DNA of 23,254 nucleotides from an uncultured Faecalibacterium sp. (GCA_902463905.1 CABQHF010000006.1:1-23254), one strand, 5' to 3'. Positions 1 to 6,644 are shown, counted from the stretch's first letter. Notes: a model not told the origin generated them from the letters alone. Numbers and translations: made by a program.

Positions 1-104
1 GCAGCGGTGTGCTCGCAGAGGTCCGTAAGCGCGAGGCTTACGAGAAGCCGTCTGTTAAGCGCAAGAAGAAGTCCGAAGCAGCCCGCAAGCGCAAGTTCAA
101 GTAA
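1..104 (+). CDS. rpsU: 30S ribosomal protein S21, C-terminal part
   Basis: The first 104 bases are the 3' end of rpsU; the start lies outside the window. The visible 33 residues run from SGVLAEVRKREAYEKPSV through a Lys/Arg-rich tail ending RKRKFK. They match the end of Firmicutes S21, where EARKREFYEKPSVKRKKK is typical. S21 is a small basic protein of the 30S subunit near the anti-Shine-Dalgarno end of 16S rRNA, involved in initiation. The TAA stop is at 102-104. A hairpin terminator at 162-200 ends the transcript before yqeG. Identification is firm; only the N-terminal half is unseen. Confidence 0.93.
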   Translation, partial: SGVLAEVRKREAYEKPSVKRKKKSEAARKRKFK

Positions 105-161
105 TTAACTGCTTGAAATCGCACGTTGCTTTTGATTTCAAACGCGTTGCTAACGCCGATG

Positions 162-200
162 TAGGAGAGCCTGTTCTGCAGGCTCTCCTATTTTCATTTC
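162..200 (+). terminator. Rho-independent terminator after rpsU
   Basis: A perfect 11-bp inverted repeat (162-172 with 180-190, 7-nt loop) is followed by TTTTCATTT. A second, weaker inverted repeat (113-120 with 134-141, TTGAAATC/GATTTCAA) lies just before it without a T-run. The SD of yqeG begins right after the T-tract, so yqeG is either reached by read-through or has a promoter I do not see. Confidence 0.8.
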
Positions 201-213
201 AGGGAGAACTACT

Positions 214-717
214 ATGCTCATCACCCCCGAATACGTTTTCAAGGATGTGACCCATATCACGCCGGAGTGGCTGGCGGCAAAGGGCATCTGTGCCCTTGTG
301 CTGGATATCGACAACACCCTCACCGCCGACCGCAGCCAGGAGCTGCCGGAAGAAGTAGCCCAGTGGCTGGACGCCATGCGTGCCGCCGGGGTAAAACTGA
401 CCATCGTGTCCAACGGGGCAGAAAAGCGGGTGCGGCCCTTTGCGCAGAAGCTGGGTCTTGCCTATCTGTACCGCTCGGCAAAGCCTCTGCCCTTTGCGCT
501 GATGGTGGCACAGCACCGCATGGGAGTGAAGCACAGCCAGATGGCCATGGTGGGCGACCAGCTCTACGCCGACCGCATGGCGGCTGCACTGTACGACATC
601 CCCGGCCTGATGGTGGTGCCCCGCGGCCCGGACTTGGGCGCGCAGGTCATCCTCAAGCGCAAGTGGGAGAAAAAACACTGGCAGGAATATTACGACCGGG
701 GAGGGAAGACCCTGTGA
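214..717 (+). CDS. yqeG: YqeG family HAD-IIIA phosphatase
   Basis: A 167-residue protein of the HAD superfamily, subfamily IIIA, YqeG type. All four HAD motifs are visible: DIDNTLT at 31-37 (nucleophile D31, acid/base D33), SN at 66-67, Lys at about 90 in SAKP, and VGDQLYAD at 113-120 with the magnesium-binding Asp residues. Length agrees with Bacillus YqeG. The family is predicted to dephosphorylate small phosphate esters; the natural substrate is not established. The ATG at 214 follows an AGGGAGA SD at about 201-207. The stop overlaps the GTG of the next gene (714-717), so the two are translationally coupled. Confidence 0.9.
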   Translation: MLITPEYVFKDVTHITPEWLAAKGICALVLDIDNTLTADRSQELPEEVAQWLDAMRAAGVKLTIVSNGAEKRVRPFAQKLGLAYLYRSAKPLPFALMVAQHRMGVKHSQMAMVGDQLYADRMAAALYDIPGLMVVPRGPDLGAQVILKRKWEKKHWQEYYDRGGKTL

Positions 718-1595
718 GCGACGATTGGAAGATCCGGTTCGGCACGGCCGGCACCAGCGACAGCTTTGCCGCCCAGGGGTACAAGACCAGCCTGGAGGTG
801 CCGGAGTACACCGCAAAGATGGGCCTGAACGCCTTTGAGTACCAGTGCGGGCGCGGGGTGCGTCTGGGGCTGGACAAGGCCGCGAAGATGGCGGCTCTGG
901 CTGCCCTGAAGGACATCCTGTTCAGCGTGCACGCGCCGTATTATATCAGCATGTCCAGCATGGAAGAGGACAAGCGGCTGAACAGCATCCAGTACCTGCT
1001 GCAGAGCGCGGCAGTGTGCAGGGCGCTGGGCGGAAAACGTATCATCTTCCATTCCGGCAGCTGCGGCAAGCAGAGCCGGGAGGCGGCTCTCGAAAAGGCA
1101 CTGGACACCATGCGCCGCGCCGTGGAAGCACTGGACGCGGCGGGCTTTGCCGACATGACCCTCTGCCCGGAGACCATGGGCAAGATCGGCCAGCTGGGCA
1201 CGCTGGACGAGGTGCTGGCTCTGTGCAGCGTGGATGAGCGCATCACGCCCTGCATCGACTTCGGCCACCTGAACGCCCGCACGCTGGGCGGCATCCAGTC
1301 CAAGGCCGATTATGCCGCCATCCTCGACCGCATGGCCGAGGCACTGGGGGATGAGCGTGCCCGGCGGTTCCATGTGCATTTTTCCCGCATCGAGTATTCC
1401 AAGGGCGGCGAAAAACGGCATTGGACCTTTGCCGAAACCCAGTTCGGCCCGGAGCCGCAGCCGCTGATGGAGCTGCTGGCAGAGCGCGGGCTGGCCCCGG
1501 TGGTCATTTGCGAGAGCGCGGGCACCCAGGCCGAGGACGCCTGCACTATGCAGCAGATGTACCGTGCAGCGCGGGATTTGAGAAAAATTTTGTGA
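714..1595 (+). CDS. Endonuclease IV-like TIM-barrel protein (AP endonuclease family 2)
   Basis: A 293-residue protein starting at GTG 714, which overlaps the yqeG stop and follows a GGGAGGG SD; an open frame further upstream is only read-through of the yqeG region. The sequence fits AP endonuclease family 2, TIM barrels with clustered zinc ligands. Candidate ligands: H73 (SVHAPYY), H113 (IIFHSGS), E153 (LCPETMG), D182 and H185 (CIDFGHL), H222 (FHVHFS), H236 (KRHW) and E267 (ICES). In E. coli Nfo the equivalent of the Asp two residues before H236 is a ligand; here it is Lys234. AP-site cleavage in base excision repair is the family role, but the substitution and the modest core similarity leave the exact substrate open. 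Confidence 0.8.
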   Translation: MSDDWKIRFGTAGTSDSFAAQGYKTSLEVPEYTAKMGLNAFEYQCGRGVRLGLDKAAKMAALAALKDILFSVHAPYYISMSSMEEDKRLNSIQYLLQSAAVCRALGGKRIIFHSGSCGKQSREAALEKALDTMRRAVEALDAAGFADMTLCPETMGKIGQLGTLDEVLALCSVDERITPCIDFGHLNARTLGGIQSKADYAAILDRMAEALGDERARRFHVHFSRIEYSKGGEKRHWTFAETQFGPEPQPLMELLAERGLAPVVICESAGTQAEDACTMQQMYRAARDLRKIL

Positions 1596-1622
1596 TTTCA
1601 TCGTGTTTTTTGCCGAAACCCC

Positions 1623-1651
1623 TTGCCAAACGGCAGCGGATTGGGTAAAAT
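1623..1651 (+). promoter_or_regulatory. Sigma-A-type promoter of efp
   Basis: TTGCCA (1623-1628) and TAAAAT (1646-1651) are separated by 17 bp in the AT-rich gap before efp. The predicted start is about 45 nt upstream of the efp ATG. This is the only good promoter between the nuclease-like gene and efp. Confidence 0.65.
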
Positions 1652-1702
1652 AAATAAAGATATGCGATAAGCATTTGAGATTAAATTTATGGAGGAATTC
1701 CT

Positions 1703-2260
1703 ATGATTTCTGCAGGCGAGTTTCGCAACGGCGTGACCTTTGAGCAGGACGGCCAGGTTCTTCAGGTCGTTGAGTTCCAGCACGTCAAGCCCGGCAAGGG
1801 CGCTGCCTTTGTCCGCACCAAGACCAAGAACGTGATCACCGGCTCTGTGGTTGAGACCAGCTACAACCCGACCGCAAAGTTCCCGCAGGCTTTCATCGAG
1901 CGCAAGGACGTGACCTACAGCTACGAGGATGGCGACCTGTACCACTTCATGGACAACGAGACTTACGATGACATCCCCGTCAACGCAAGCGATGTGCCCG
2001 ATAACTTCAAGTTCTGCAAGGAGAACGAGCTGTGCAAGCTGCTGAGCTACAAGGGCAAGGTGTTCAGCGTCGAGATCCCCAACTTCATCGAGCTGGAAGT
2101 CACCCAGACCGAGCCGGGTGTCAAGGGCAACACTGCCACCAACACCCTGAAGCCCGCTACCGTCGAGACCGGTGCTGAGATCCGTGTGCCCCTGTTCATC
2201 AACGAGGGCGACCACATCCGCATCGATACCCGCACTGGCGAGTATATGGAGCGCGTCTGA
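1703..2260 (+). CDS. efp: Translation elongation factor P
   Basis: A 185-residue EF-P, the usual length, with the three beta-barrel domains expected. EF-P binds stalled ribosomes between the P and E sites and promotes peptide bond formation at polyproline stretches. The N-terminal domain starts MISAGEFRNGVTFEQDG and carries KPGKGAAF, whose Lys32 sits at the tip of the loop that reaches the peptidyl-transferase centre; in other bacteria this Lys is modified. The C-terminal domain ends GDHIRIDTRTGEYMERV, a family signature. A strong GGAGG SD (1691-1695) precedes the ATG. The gene has its own promoter and is followed by a terminator at 2276-2310. No EF-P modification gene is visible here. Confidence 0.97.
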   Translation: MISAGEFRNGVTFEQDGQVLQVVEFQHVKPGKGAAFVRTKTKNVITGSVVETSYNPTAKFPQAFIERKDVTYSYEDGDLYHFMDNETYDDIPVNASDVPDNFKFCKENELCKLLSYKGKVFSVEIPNFIELEVTQTEPGVKGNTATNTLKPATVETGAEIRVPLFINEGDHIRIDTRTGEYMERV

Positions 2261-2275
2261 TCTTTTTCAGAAGTT

Positions 2276-2310
2276 ACCGGGCAGCGGGCGACCGTTTGCC
2301 CGGTTTTTTT
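2276..2310 (+). terminator. Rho-independent terminator after efp
   Basis: ACCGGGCA (2276-2283) pairs perfectly with TGCCCGGT (2297-2304), followed by a run of seven T (2304-2310). The next gene begins only 24 bases later and I see no promoter in between, so some read-through or a promoter inside efp is likely. Confidence 0.85.
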
Positions 2311-2333
2311 CAAACAACAAGGAGGGCAATCGT

Positions 2334-2948
2334 ATGGAACTGAGCAAGAAGGCAGCCTATCTGCAGGGCCTTGTGGACGGCCTGGGCGTGGATGAGTCCA
2401 CCAAGGAAGGCAAAATCATCAAGGCCATGAGCGCACTGCTGGCGGAGATGGCCGAGGCCCTGGAGGGCATGGACGAGGATCTTTCCCGCGCATACGACCA
2501 GATCAACGACCTGAGCGATGAGCTGGAGGATCTGGAAGCCGACCTGTACGAGGACGAAGAGGACGAAGAGGACGAAGAGGACGAGGACGAAGACGACGAG
2601 GACGAAGACGACGAGGACGAAGAAGAGGATGCGGATGACGCCAACGACGATGACATCGCCAGCGAGCCCTTCTATGAGGTGGCCTGCCCCAACTGCGGCG
2701 AGACCGTGTATGTGAGCGAGGACGACCTGGACGCCGGTGAAGCCAACTGTGCCCACTGCGGCGTGACCTTTGAGGTGGCGCTGGAAGGCGACGAGGAAGA
2801 ACCCGACGAGGATGCTCCCGTACAATACGAGGTGACCTGCCCGGACTGCGGCACCACCGCCGTGTTTGAGGAAGAAGAGCTGCTGGAGGGCGACCCCAAG
2901 TGCCCCAACTGCGGCAAGCCCCTGAACTTTGAGGTGACCGAGGAGTAA
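2334..2948 (+). CDS. Acidic protein with two zinc ribbons (CD1247 N-terminal domain type)
   Basis: A 204-residue protein in three parts. Residues 1-72 are helical, starting MELSKKAAYLQGLVDGLG, resembling the N-terminal domain of the clostridial CD1247-type hypothetical proteins, and probably form a coiled coil. Residues 73-107 are almost pure Asp/Glu, encoded by a GAC/GAA/GAG tandem-like stretch (about 2550-2640). The rest holds two four-cysteine zinc ribbons: C118/C121 with C139/C142, and C169/C172 with C190/C193, each in the form CPxCG...C.xCG. There is no signal peptide or membrane segment. The function is unknown; such an architecture could contact basic partners such as RNA polymerase or ribosomal proteins, but that is inference. 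The ATG follows a GGAGGG SD at 2321-2326. Confidence 0.85.
   Translation: MELSKKAAYLQGLVDGLGVDESTKEGKIIKAMSALLAEMAEALEGMDEDLSRAYDQINDLSDELEDLEADLYEDEEDEEDEEDEDEDDEDEDDEDEEEDADDANDDDIASEPFYEVACPNCGETVYVSEDDLDAGEANCAHCGVTFEVALEGDEEEPDEDAPVQYEVTCPDCGTTAVFEEEELLEGDPKCPNCGKPLNFEVTEE
2550..2640 (+). repeat. Low-complexity GAC/GAA/GAG tract encoding the Asp/Glu run
   Basis: About 90 bp composed of reiterated GACGAAGAG and GACGAGGAC units, encoding the acidic tract of the zinc-ribbon protein. It is the most repetitive DNA in the window and could change length by slippage. Confidence 0.85.
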
Positions 2949-2997
2949 AAGGCACCAGCGTGGTGCCCTGCCCTGCGGCTCACACAGAATGCAAATG

Positions 2998-3033
2998 AAA
3001 AAGCTGCTGCACATTTCTGTGCAGCAGCTTTTT
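2998..3033. terminator. Bidirectional terminator between convergent genes
   Basis: A perfect 16-bp inverted repeat (2998-3013 with 3018-3033) with a TTTC loop. The arms begin with A-runs and end with T-runs, so it can stop both the zinc-ribbon gene (plus) and the 94-residue gene (minus) that converge here. A smaller hairpin (GGCACCA/TGGTGCC, 2951-2967) precedes it. Confidence 0.9.
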
Positions 3034-3037
3034 TGTT

Positions 3038-3322
3038 TCACTGTGCGTTTGCCTTCTGCAGCCAGATGCTGCCGATGTCCAGAGCGTTGTACAGGCCATG
3101 CTTGGTGGTCTGGCGTGCCACACGCTCCTGCGGAGCCTTGGTAGTGTCGGTGGAGAGCAGCATCAGATGCACCTTATCCGCCACCTGCTGATCCCCGACG
3201 GGGGTCGTGGTCAGGATCTGGAGATAGAGCACATAAGGGTCGGTCATGCGGCCGTAATACAGCTCGTTGTCCTTGCGGACGAGGGGCTTGCCTTTATAAG
3301 TCAGTTTCGGAGTAAATGCCAT
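3038..3322 (-). CDS. Hypothetical protein, 94 residues
   Basis: A small protein read from ATG at 3322 to TGA at 3038. The start was chosen because a GGGAGG SD (3331-3336, complement) lies just upstream; an in-frame extension further out lacks an SD and would begin almost at the promoter. The sequence begins MAFTPKLTYKGKPLVRKDNE and includes a YYGRMTDPYVLYLQI segment and a C-terminal LDIGSIWL. There is no signal peptide, membrane helix, cysteine or metal motif. The mix of short beta-like segments suggests a small globular cytoplasmic protein. I do not recognise a family. It is transcribed alone, divergently from the SGNH hydrolase, with its own promoter and terminator, which supports it as a real gene. 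Confidence 0.75.
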   Translation of the reverse strand: MAFTPKLTYKGKPLVRKDNELYYGRMTDPYVLYLQILTTTPVGDQQVADKVHLMLLSTDTTKAPQERVARQTTKHGLYNALDIGSIWLQKANAQ

Positions 3323-3355
3323 CGTGAAAGCCTCCCTGTCTTTTGAATTCAATCC

Positions 3356-3385
3356 AGTATAACACATTCATAATAGCGGATGCAA
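3356..3385 (-). promoter_or_regulatory. Promoter of the 94-residue gene
   Basis: On the minus strand TTGCAT (complement of 3380-3385) and TATACT (complement of 3356-3361) are 18 bp apart. Transcription would start about 25-30 nt before the ATG at 3322. Confidence 0.6.
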
Positions 3386-3399
3386 GCATTTGCCGGATG

Positions 3400-3481
3400 T
3401 TTTGCACACATCAGTGCAGCAATGTGCAAAAGAGGCCGGTGCATTTGGCCAAAACCGGCAGCAAAACTTTGCGCGTTTTGC
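3400..3481. repeat. Three consecutive inverted repeats between divergent promoters
   Basis: TTTTGCACA (3400-3408) pairs with TGTGCAAAA (3423-3431); GCCGGT (3435-3440) with ACCGGC (3454-3459); GCAAAAC (3461-3467) with GTTTTGC (3475-3481). All three lie upstream of both flanking promoters, so they are not ordinary terminators; they could be operators or an intergenic repeat. Confidence 0.55.
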
Positions 3482-3484
3482 CTC

Positions 3485-3512
3485 TTGCAGGCCCTGCCGC
3501 ATATGGTATACT
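3485..3512 (+). promoter_or_regulatory. Promoter of the SGNH hydrolase gene
   Basis: TTGCAG (3485-3490) and TATACT (3507-3512) are 16 bp apart, with a TGG extended -10 element (3504-3506). The start would be about 40 nt upstream of the ATG at 3560. Confidence 0.65.
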
Positions 3513-3559
3513 AAAAGTGGAAAACGGTGCCTTGTGCACCAGAGAAAAGGAGAACCCGT

Positions 3560-4456
3560 ATGGCAGATTATCAGGAATACCGGCGGCGGGTGCTGCACCG
3601 GCGCTGGCGTCGGCGCTTCATGGCGGTGGGGCTGCTGCTTCTGCTGGTGTTGCTGGGGGCTTTGGGGATGATGTGGAAACGCATCCATCGCGAGCCTGCC
3701 CCGGCGCTGCCGCAGGACACCATCCTGCAACAGGCAACGGCCGACAACACCTGGAACACGCTCCAGTATACCGCAACGCGCTCCCTCACGGTGCAGACGC
3801 TGTCCACCGGCACCACCACCGCGCTGGATTTCCGTATGGCGGCCCTGCCCAAAGTGCTCCCGGTGGAAAAAAGCTGGTTTTCGCAGGTGAGCTTCGTGGG
3901 CGACAGCCTGACTCAGGGCATGCAGATGTACGACACCGGCCTGCCGGGTGCCATGTTCTGCGCCTACCGGGGGGTGGGCCCCAATGCCATCGTCAACGGC
4001 ACCAGCTGCAAGCGGGCCGACGGCGTAGCCGAAGTACCGCTGGACGCCCTGACCGCCCAGCAGCCCAAGGCAGTGTATCTGCTGCTGGGCACCAACGTGC
4101 TGGGCACGGACAGCGATTACACCAGCTTCCTCACCTATTACCGGCTGATGCTGGACATGATCACCCAGGCGCTGCCGGGTACGCCGGTGTATGTGCAGTC
4201 CATCACCCCGGTGCGGCCGGAGGTGGCTGCGAAAAAGGGCCACGAGGGTCTCAACCGCGACCGCCTGTGCCGCATCAACGATGAGCTGGCCGCCGTGGCG
4301 CTGGAAAAGAACTGCTATTTCCTCAACCTGTGGGAGGTGCTGGCCGACGAGAACGGCGACCTGAAGGCCGAATACGCCCAGCCGGACGGCTACCACCTCA
4401 AGCCGGAAGGCTACACGGCCTGGGTGGATTACCTGTGCAGCCACACGGCAGGGTGA
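3560..4456 (+). CDS. Membrane-anchored SGNH/GDSL-type hydrolase
   Basis: A 298-residue protein with a basic cytoplasmic N-terminus (RRRVLHRRWRRR), one membrane helix at about 20-38, then an extracellular SGNH hydrolase domain. Block I is FVGDSLTQG (nucleophile S116), block II has Gly/Asn in RGVGPNAI (137-144), block III is LLLGTN (174-179), and block V is DGYH with catalytic D276 and H279. These are all the elements of an active esterase of the lipase/acylhydrolase fold. Many anchored relatives in Clostridia act on acetylated cell-wall or polysaccharide groups, but nothing here names the substrate. ATG 3560 was chosen over an in-frame upstream ATG because AAAGGAGA (3546-3553) is correctly spaced. 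The gene appears monocistronic. Confidence 0.88.
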   Translation: MADYQEYRRRVLHRRWRRRFMAVGLLLLLVLLGALGMMWKRIHREPAPALPQDTILQQATADNTWNTLQYTATRSLTVQTLSTGTTTALDFRMAALPKVLPVEKSWFSQVSFVGDSLTQGMQMYDTGLPGAMFCAYRGVGPNAIVNGTSCKRADGVAEVPLDALTAQQPKAVYLLLGTNVLGTDSDYTSFLTYYRLMLDMITQALPGTPVYVQSITPVRPEVAAKKGHEGLNRDRLCRINDELAAVALEKNCYFLNLWEVLADENGDLKAEYAQPDGYHLKPEGYTAWVDYLCSHTAG

Positions 4457-4561
4457 TGCGGTCCGGGCACTGCGGTACAGAATGATGGTGACTTGCCAAA
4501 CTCTTTGTGTATCATAGGGGACATCTGGCAGGTCATGGCCGTGCCGAAACGATGAAACGAA

Positions 4562-4606
4562 AAAAGGCGGTGCCGTACAATGTGTGCGGCATCGCCTTGC
4601 TTTTTT
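4562..4606. terminator. Bidirectional terminator between the SGNH hydrolase and fhs
   Basis: A 16-bp stem (4564-4579 with 4583-4598, two G-T wobbles, ATG loop) has an A-run on its left and a run of six T on its right. It can stop both convergent transcripts; the fhs stop codon is 8 bases away. Confidence 0.85.
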
Positions 4607-4613
4607 AATAGGA

Positions 4614-6275
4614 TCAGAACAGGCCGGTGATCTTGCCGTCGGCGTCCACGTCGATGCCCACGGCGGCGGGCTTCTTGGGCAGGCCCGGCATGGTCATGAT
4701 GCTGCCGCAGATGACCACTACGAAACCGGCACCGGCGGCCAGACGCACCTCACGCACCTCCATGGTAAAGCCGGTGGGGGCACCGGTGAGCTTGGCGTTG
4801 TCGCTGAAGCTGTACTGGGTCTTGGCAATGCACACGGGCAGGTCGCCGTAGCCCATCTCGGTCAGCTCGGCCAGCGTCTTGCTGGCGGCGGCGCTGTAGT
4901 TCACGCCGTCGGCACGGTAGATCTTGGTGGCAATGGCGTTGATCTTGTCCTTCAGGGGCATGTCCAGCGGGTAGGTGTACTGGATGGGACGGTCCTCCAT
5001 CACTTCCAGTACCTTCTCGGCCAGAGCCTTGCCGCCCTCGCCGCCCTTGGCGAACACCTCGCTCAGCACGCAGGGCACGCCCTGCTCGGCGCACACCTGC
5101 TCCACATAGGCCTGCTCTTCCGGGGTGTCGGTGGGGAAGGCGTTGATGGCCACCACTACCGGCAGGCCAAAGCCGTTTTTCAGGTTGTCGATGTGGCGGA
5201 TGAGGTTGGAGGCACCAGCCTTCACAGCTTCCAGATTGGGCTTGCTCAGGTCAGCCTTGGCCACGCCGCCGTGGCTCTTGAGGGCACGCACGGTGGCCAC
5301 CAGCACGCAGGCGCTGGGTGCGATGCCCGCATAGCGGCACTTGATATCCAGGAACTTTTCCGCGCCCAGATCTGCACCGAAACCGGCTTCCGTGACGGTG
5401 TAGTCCGCCAGCGACAGACTCAGCTTGGTGGCCAGCACGCTGTTGCAGCCGTGAGCGATGTTGGCGAAGGGGCCGCCGTGGATGATGGCGGGGTTGTTCT
5501 CCAGGGTCTGGACGAGGTTGGGATCCAGAGCATCTTTCAGCAGGGCGGTCATGGCACCGGCGGCACCAATGTCCCCGGCGGTGACGGGCTTGCCGTCGTA
5601 GGTGTAGGCGCACACGATCTTGGAAAGCCGCTCCTTCAGGTCGGAGATGCTGGTGGCCAGGCAGAAGATGGCCATCACTTCGCTGGCAACAGTAATGTCG
5701 AAGCCGTCCTCGCGGGGGGTGCCGTTCACCTTGCCGCCCAGACCGTCCACGATGAACCGCAGCTGACGGTCGTTCATGTCCATGCAGCGCTTCCAGGTGA
5801 TGCGGCGGGGGTCGATGTTCAGCGGGTTGCCCTGCTGGATGCTGTTGTCGATCATGGCAGCCAGCAGGTTGTTGGCGGTGCCGATGGCGTGCAGGTCCCC
5901 GGTGAAGTGCAGGTTGATGTCCTCCATGGGCACCACCTGTGCGTAGCCGCCGCCGGCTGCGCCGCCCTTGATGCCGAACACGGGGCCCAGGCTGGGCTCG
6001 CGCAGGCAGAGCATGGTCTTTTTGCCCAGGGCGTTCATGGCGTCGGCCAGGCCCACGCTGGTGGTGGTCTTGCCCTCACCGGCCGGGGTGGGGCTGATGG
6101 CGGTGACAAGGATCAGCTTGCCCTGCTTTTTCGCGTTGTGGATCAGGCGGTGGTTGATCTTGGCCTTGTAGCGGCCGTAGGGGATCACGTCCTCGTCGGC
6201 CAGACCCAGCTGGGCGGCGATCTGGGTGATGGGCTTCATGGTGGCTTCCTGTGCGATCTCGATATCGGTTTTCAT
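4614..6275 (-). CDS. fhs: Formate-tetrahydrofolate ligase
   Basis: A 553-residue enzyme, the normal length for Fhs. It joins formate to tetrahydrofolate using ATP, giving 10-formyl-THF for purine and fMet-tRNA synthesis and one-carbon metabolism. The phosphate-binding loop SPTPAGEGKTTT (61-72) is the family signature, and REPSLGPVFGIKGGAAGGG and the C-terminal ICGSIMTMPGLP are also characteristic. The ATG at 6275 follows an AGGAGG SD; the longer open frame upstream is the untranslated riboswitch leader. It is monocistronic. Its leader carries a ZTP riboswitch with a terminator, so expression is expected to rise when ZMP/ZTP signals 10-formyl-THF shortage. Confidence 0.97.
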   Translation of the reverse strand: MKTDIEIAQEATMKPITQIAAQLGLADEDVIPYGRYKAKINHRLIHNAKKQGKLILVTAISPTPAGEGKTTTSVGLADAMNALGKKTMLCLREPSLGPVFGIKGGAAGGGYAQVVPMEDINLHFTGDLHAIGTANNLLAAMIDNSIQQGNPLNIDPRRITWKRCMDMNDRQLRFIVDGLGGKVNGTPREDGFDITVASEVMAIFCLATSISDLKERLSKIVCAYTYDGKPVTAGDIGAAGAMTALLKDALDPNLVQTLENNPAIIHGGPFANIAHGCNSVLATKLSLSLADYTVTEAGFGADLGAEKFLDIKCRYAGIAPSACVLVATVRALKSHGGVAKADLSKPNLEAVKAGASNLIRHIDNLKNGFGLPVVVAINAFPTDTPEEQAYVEQVCAEQGVPCVLSEVFAKGGEGGKALAEKVLEVMEDRPIQYTYPLDMPLKDKINAIATKIYRADGVNYSAAASKTLAELTEMGYGDLPVCIAKTQYSFSDNAKLTGAPTGFTMEVREVRLAAGAGFVVVICGSIMTMPGLPKKPAAVGIDVDADGKITGLF

Positions 6276-6293
6276 CAGACATCCTCCTTGATA

Positions 6294-6336
6294 GCAAAAA
6301 AGGACAGCTTTGCGCAGCAATTGCGCAAGGCTGCCC
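6294..6336 (-). terminator. Riboswitch-controlled terminator in the fhs leader
   Basis: On the minus strand a stem formed by 6322-6336 and 6302-6316 (one mismatch, one wobble) is followed by a T-run (complement of 6296-6301). Its 5' arm (6332-6336) is the same sequence as the 3' strand of riboswitch helix P3, so the two structures are mutually exclusive. This is the expected expression platform: ligand present, read-through; ligand absent, stop. Confidence 0.8.
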
Positions 6337-6409
6337 AGACGGTCGGCATTGACATTCCCCGCATCTCTGCACTGTGGTGCTCCACAAGATTCCGTCAGCA
6401 AAGATGCGG
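6332..6409 (-). promoter_or_regulatory. ZTP (pfl) riboswitch aptamer upstream of fhs
   Basis: Read on the minus strand, an 8-bp P1 helix (6402-6409 with 6359-6366) encloses the conserved TGACGGAA and a GTGG-AGCA-CCAC hairpin. It is followed by the 3' domain TGCCGACCGTCTGGGCA (6348-6332), which matches the invariant CCGNCUGGGC core of the ZTP riboswitch class. Known members control folate and purine genes including fhs, so the position fits. The terminator overlapping P3 supports an ON switch acting at transcription. Confidence 0.9.
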
Positions 6410-6422
6410 TCTTTATATTGTA

Positions 6423-6452
6423 AAGATAGCACACCGGCAGGGTGTTTGTCAA
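6423..6452 (-). promoter_or_regulatory. Promoter of fhs
   Basis: Minus-strand TTGACA (complement of 6447-6452) and TATCTT (complement of 6423-6428) are 18 bp apart. The start would fall around 6415-6417, just before the riboswitch P1 helix, giving a leader of about 140 nt. Confidence 0.7.
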
Positions 6453-6473
6453 GGAAAAACATATACGAACTTG

Positions 6474-6562
6474 TCGGGGCGAGGCCCCTCCATCTTGCTG
6501 CGCAAGACCGTTCTGTCGCTTGAAAGCCCCACTGGGGCTTTCCTTGCTGCGATGCGCTCGCA
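6474..6562. repeat. Cluster of four short hairpins, possible interspersed repeat
   Basis: Four tight palindromes stand in a row: GGGGC/GCCCC (6476-6480, 6484-6488), CTTGC/GCAAG (6494-6498, 6502-6506), GAAAGCCCC/GGGGCTTTC (6522-6530, 6534-6542, perfect 9 bp) and GCGA/TCGC (6550-6553, 6559-6562). CTTGCTGCG occurs twice (6494-6502 and 6543-6551). The block lies between the divergent fhs and desulfurase promoters and belongs to neither transcript. It looks like a palindromic intergenic repeat of the REP/MITE kind, but copy number cannot be judged from one window. Confidence 0.45.
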
Positions 6563-6574
6563 AACGCGAATATT

Positions 6575-6603
6575 TTGCGTTCTACAGCTTTCTGTGCTAT
6601 AAT
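6575..6603 (+). promoter_or_regulatory. Promoter of the desulfurase-thiI-cinA operon
   Basis: TTGCGT (6575-6580) and a consensus TATAAT (6598-6603) are 17 bp apart, with an extended -10 TGC (6595-6597). The predicted start is near 6610, which argues for translation from the ATG at 6645 rather than from 6618. Confidence 0.8.
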
Positions 6604-6644
6604 TAAACTGGATTATTATGAAAACAGAAAGCAGGAATCCCTTT

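Noticed and set aside
2357..2656. Open frame encoding a poly-Ser run
   Set aside because: It is the reverse complement of the GAC/GAA/GAG tract of the acidic protein.
2951..2967. GGCACCA/TGGTGCC hairpin as a terminator
   Set aside because: No T-run follows; the strong terminator is at 2998-3033.
4493..4515. TTGCCA...TATCAT as a promoter after the SGNH gene
   Set aside because: The spacing is only 11 bp and no plus-strand gene follows.
4584..6602. 672-codon open frame on the plus strand opposite fhs
   Set aside because: It is antisense to an unmistakable fhs, shows a low-complexity His/Gly/Val composition typical of antisense high-GC frames, and has no SD.
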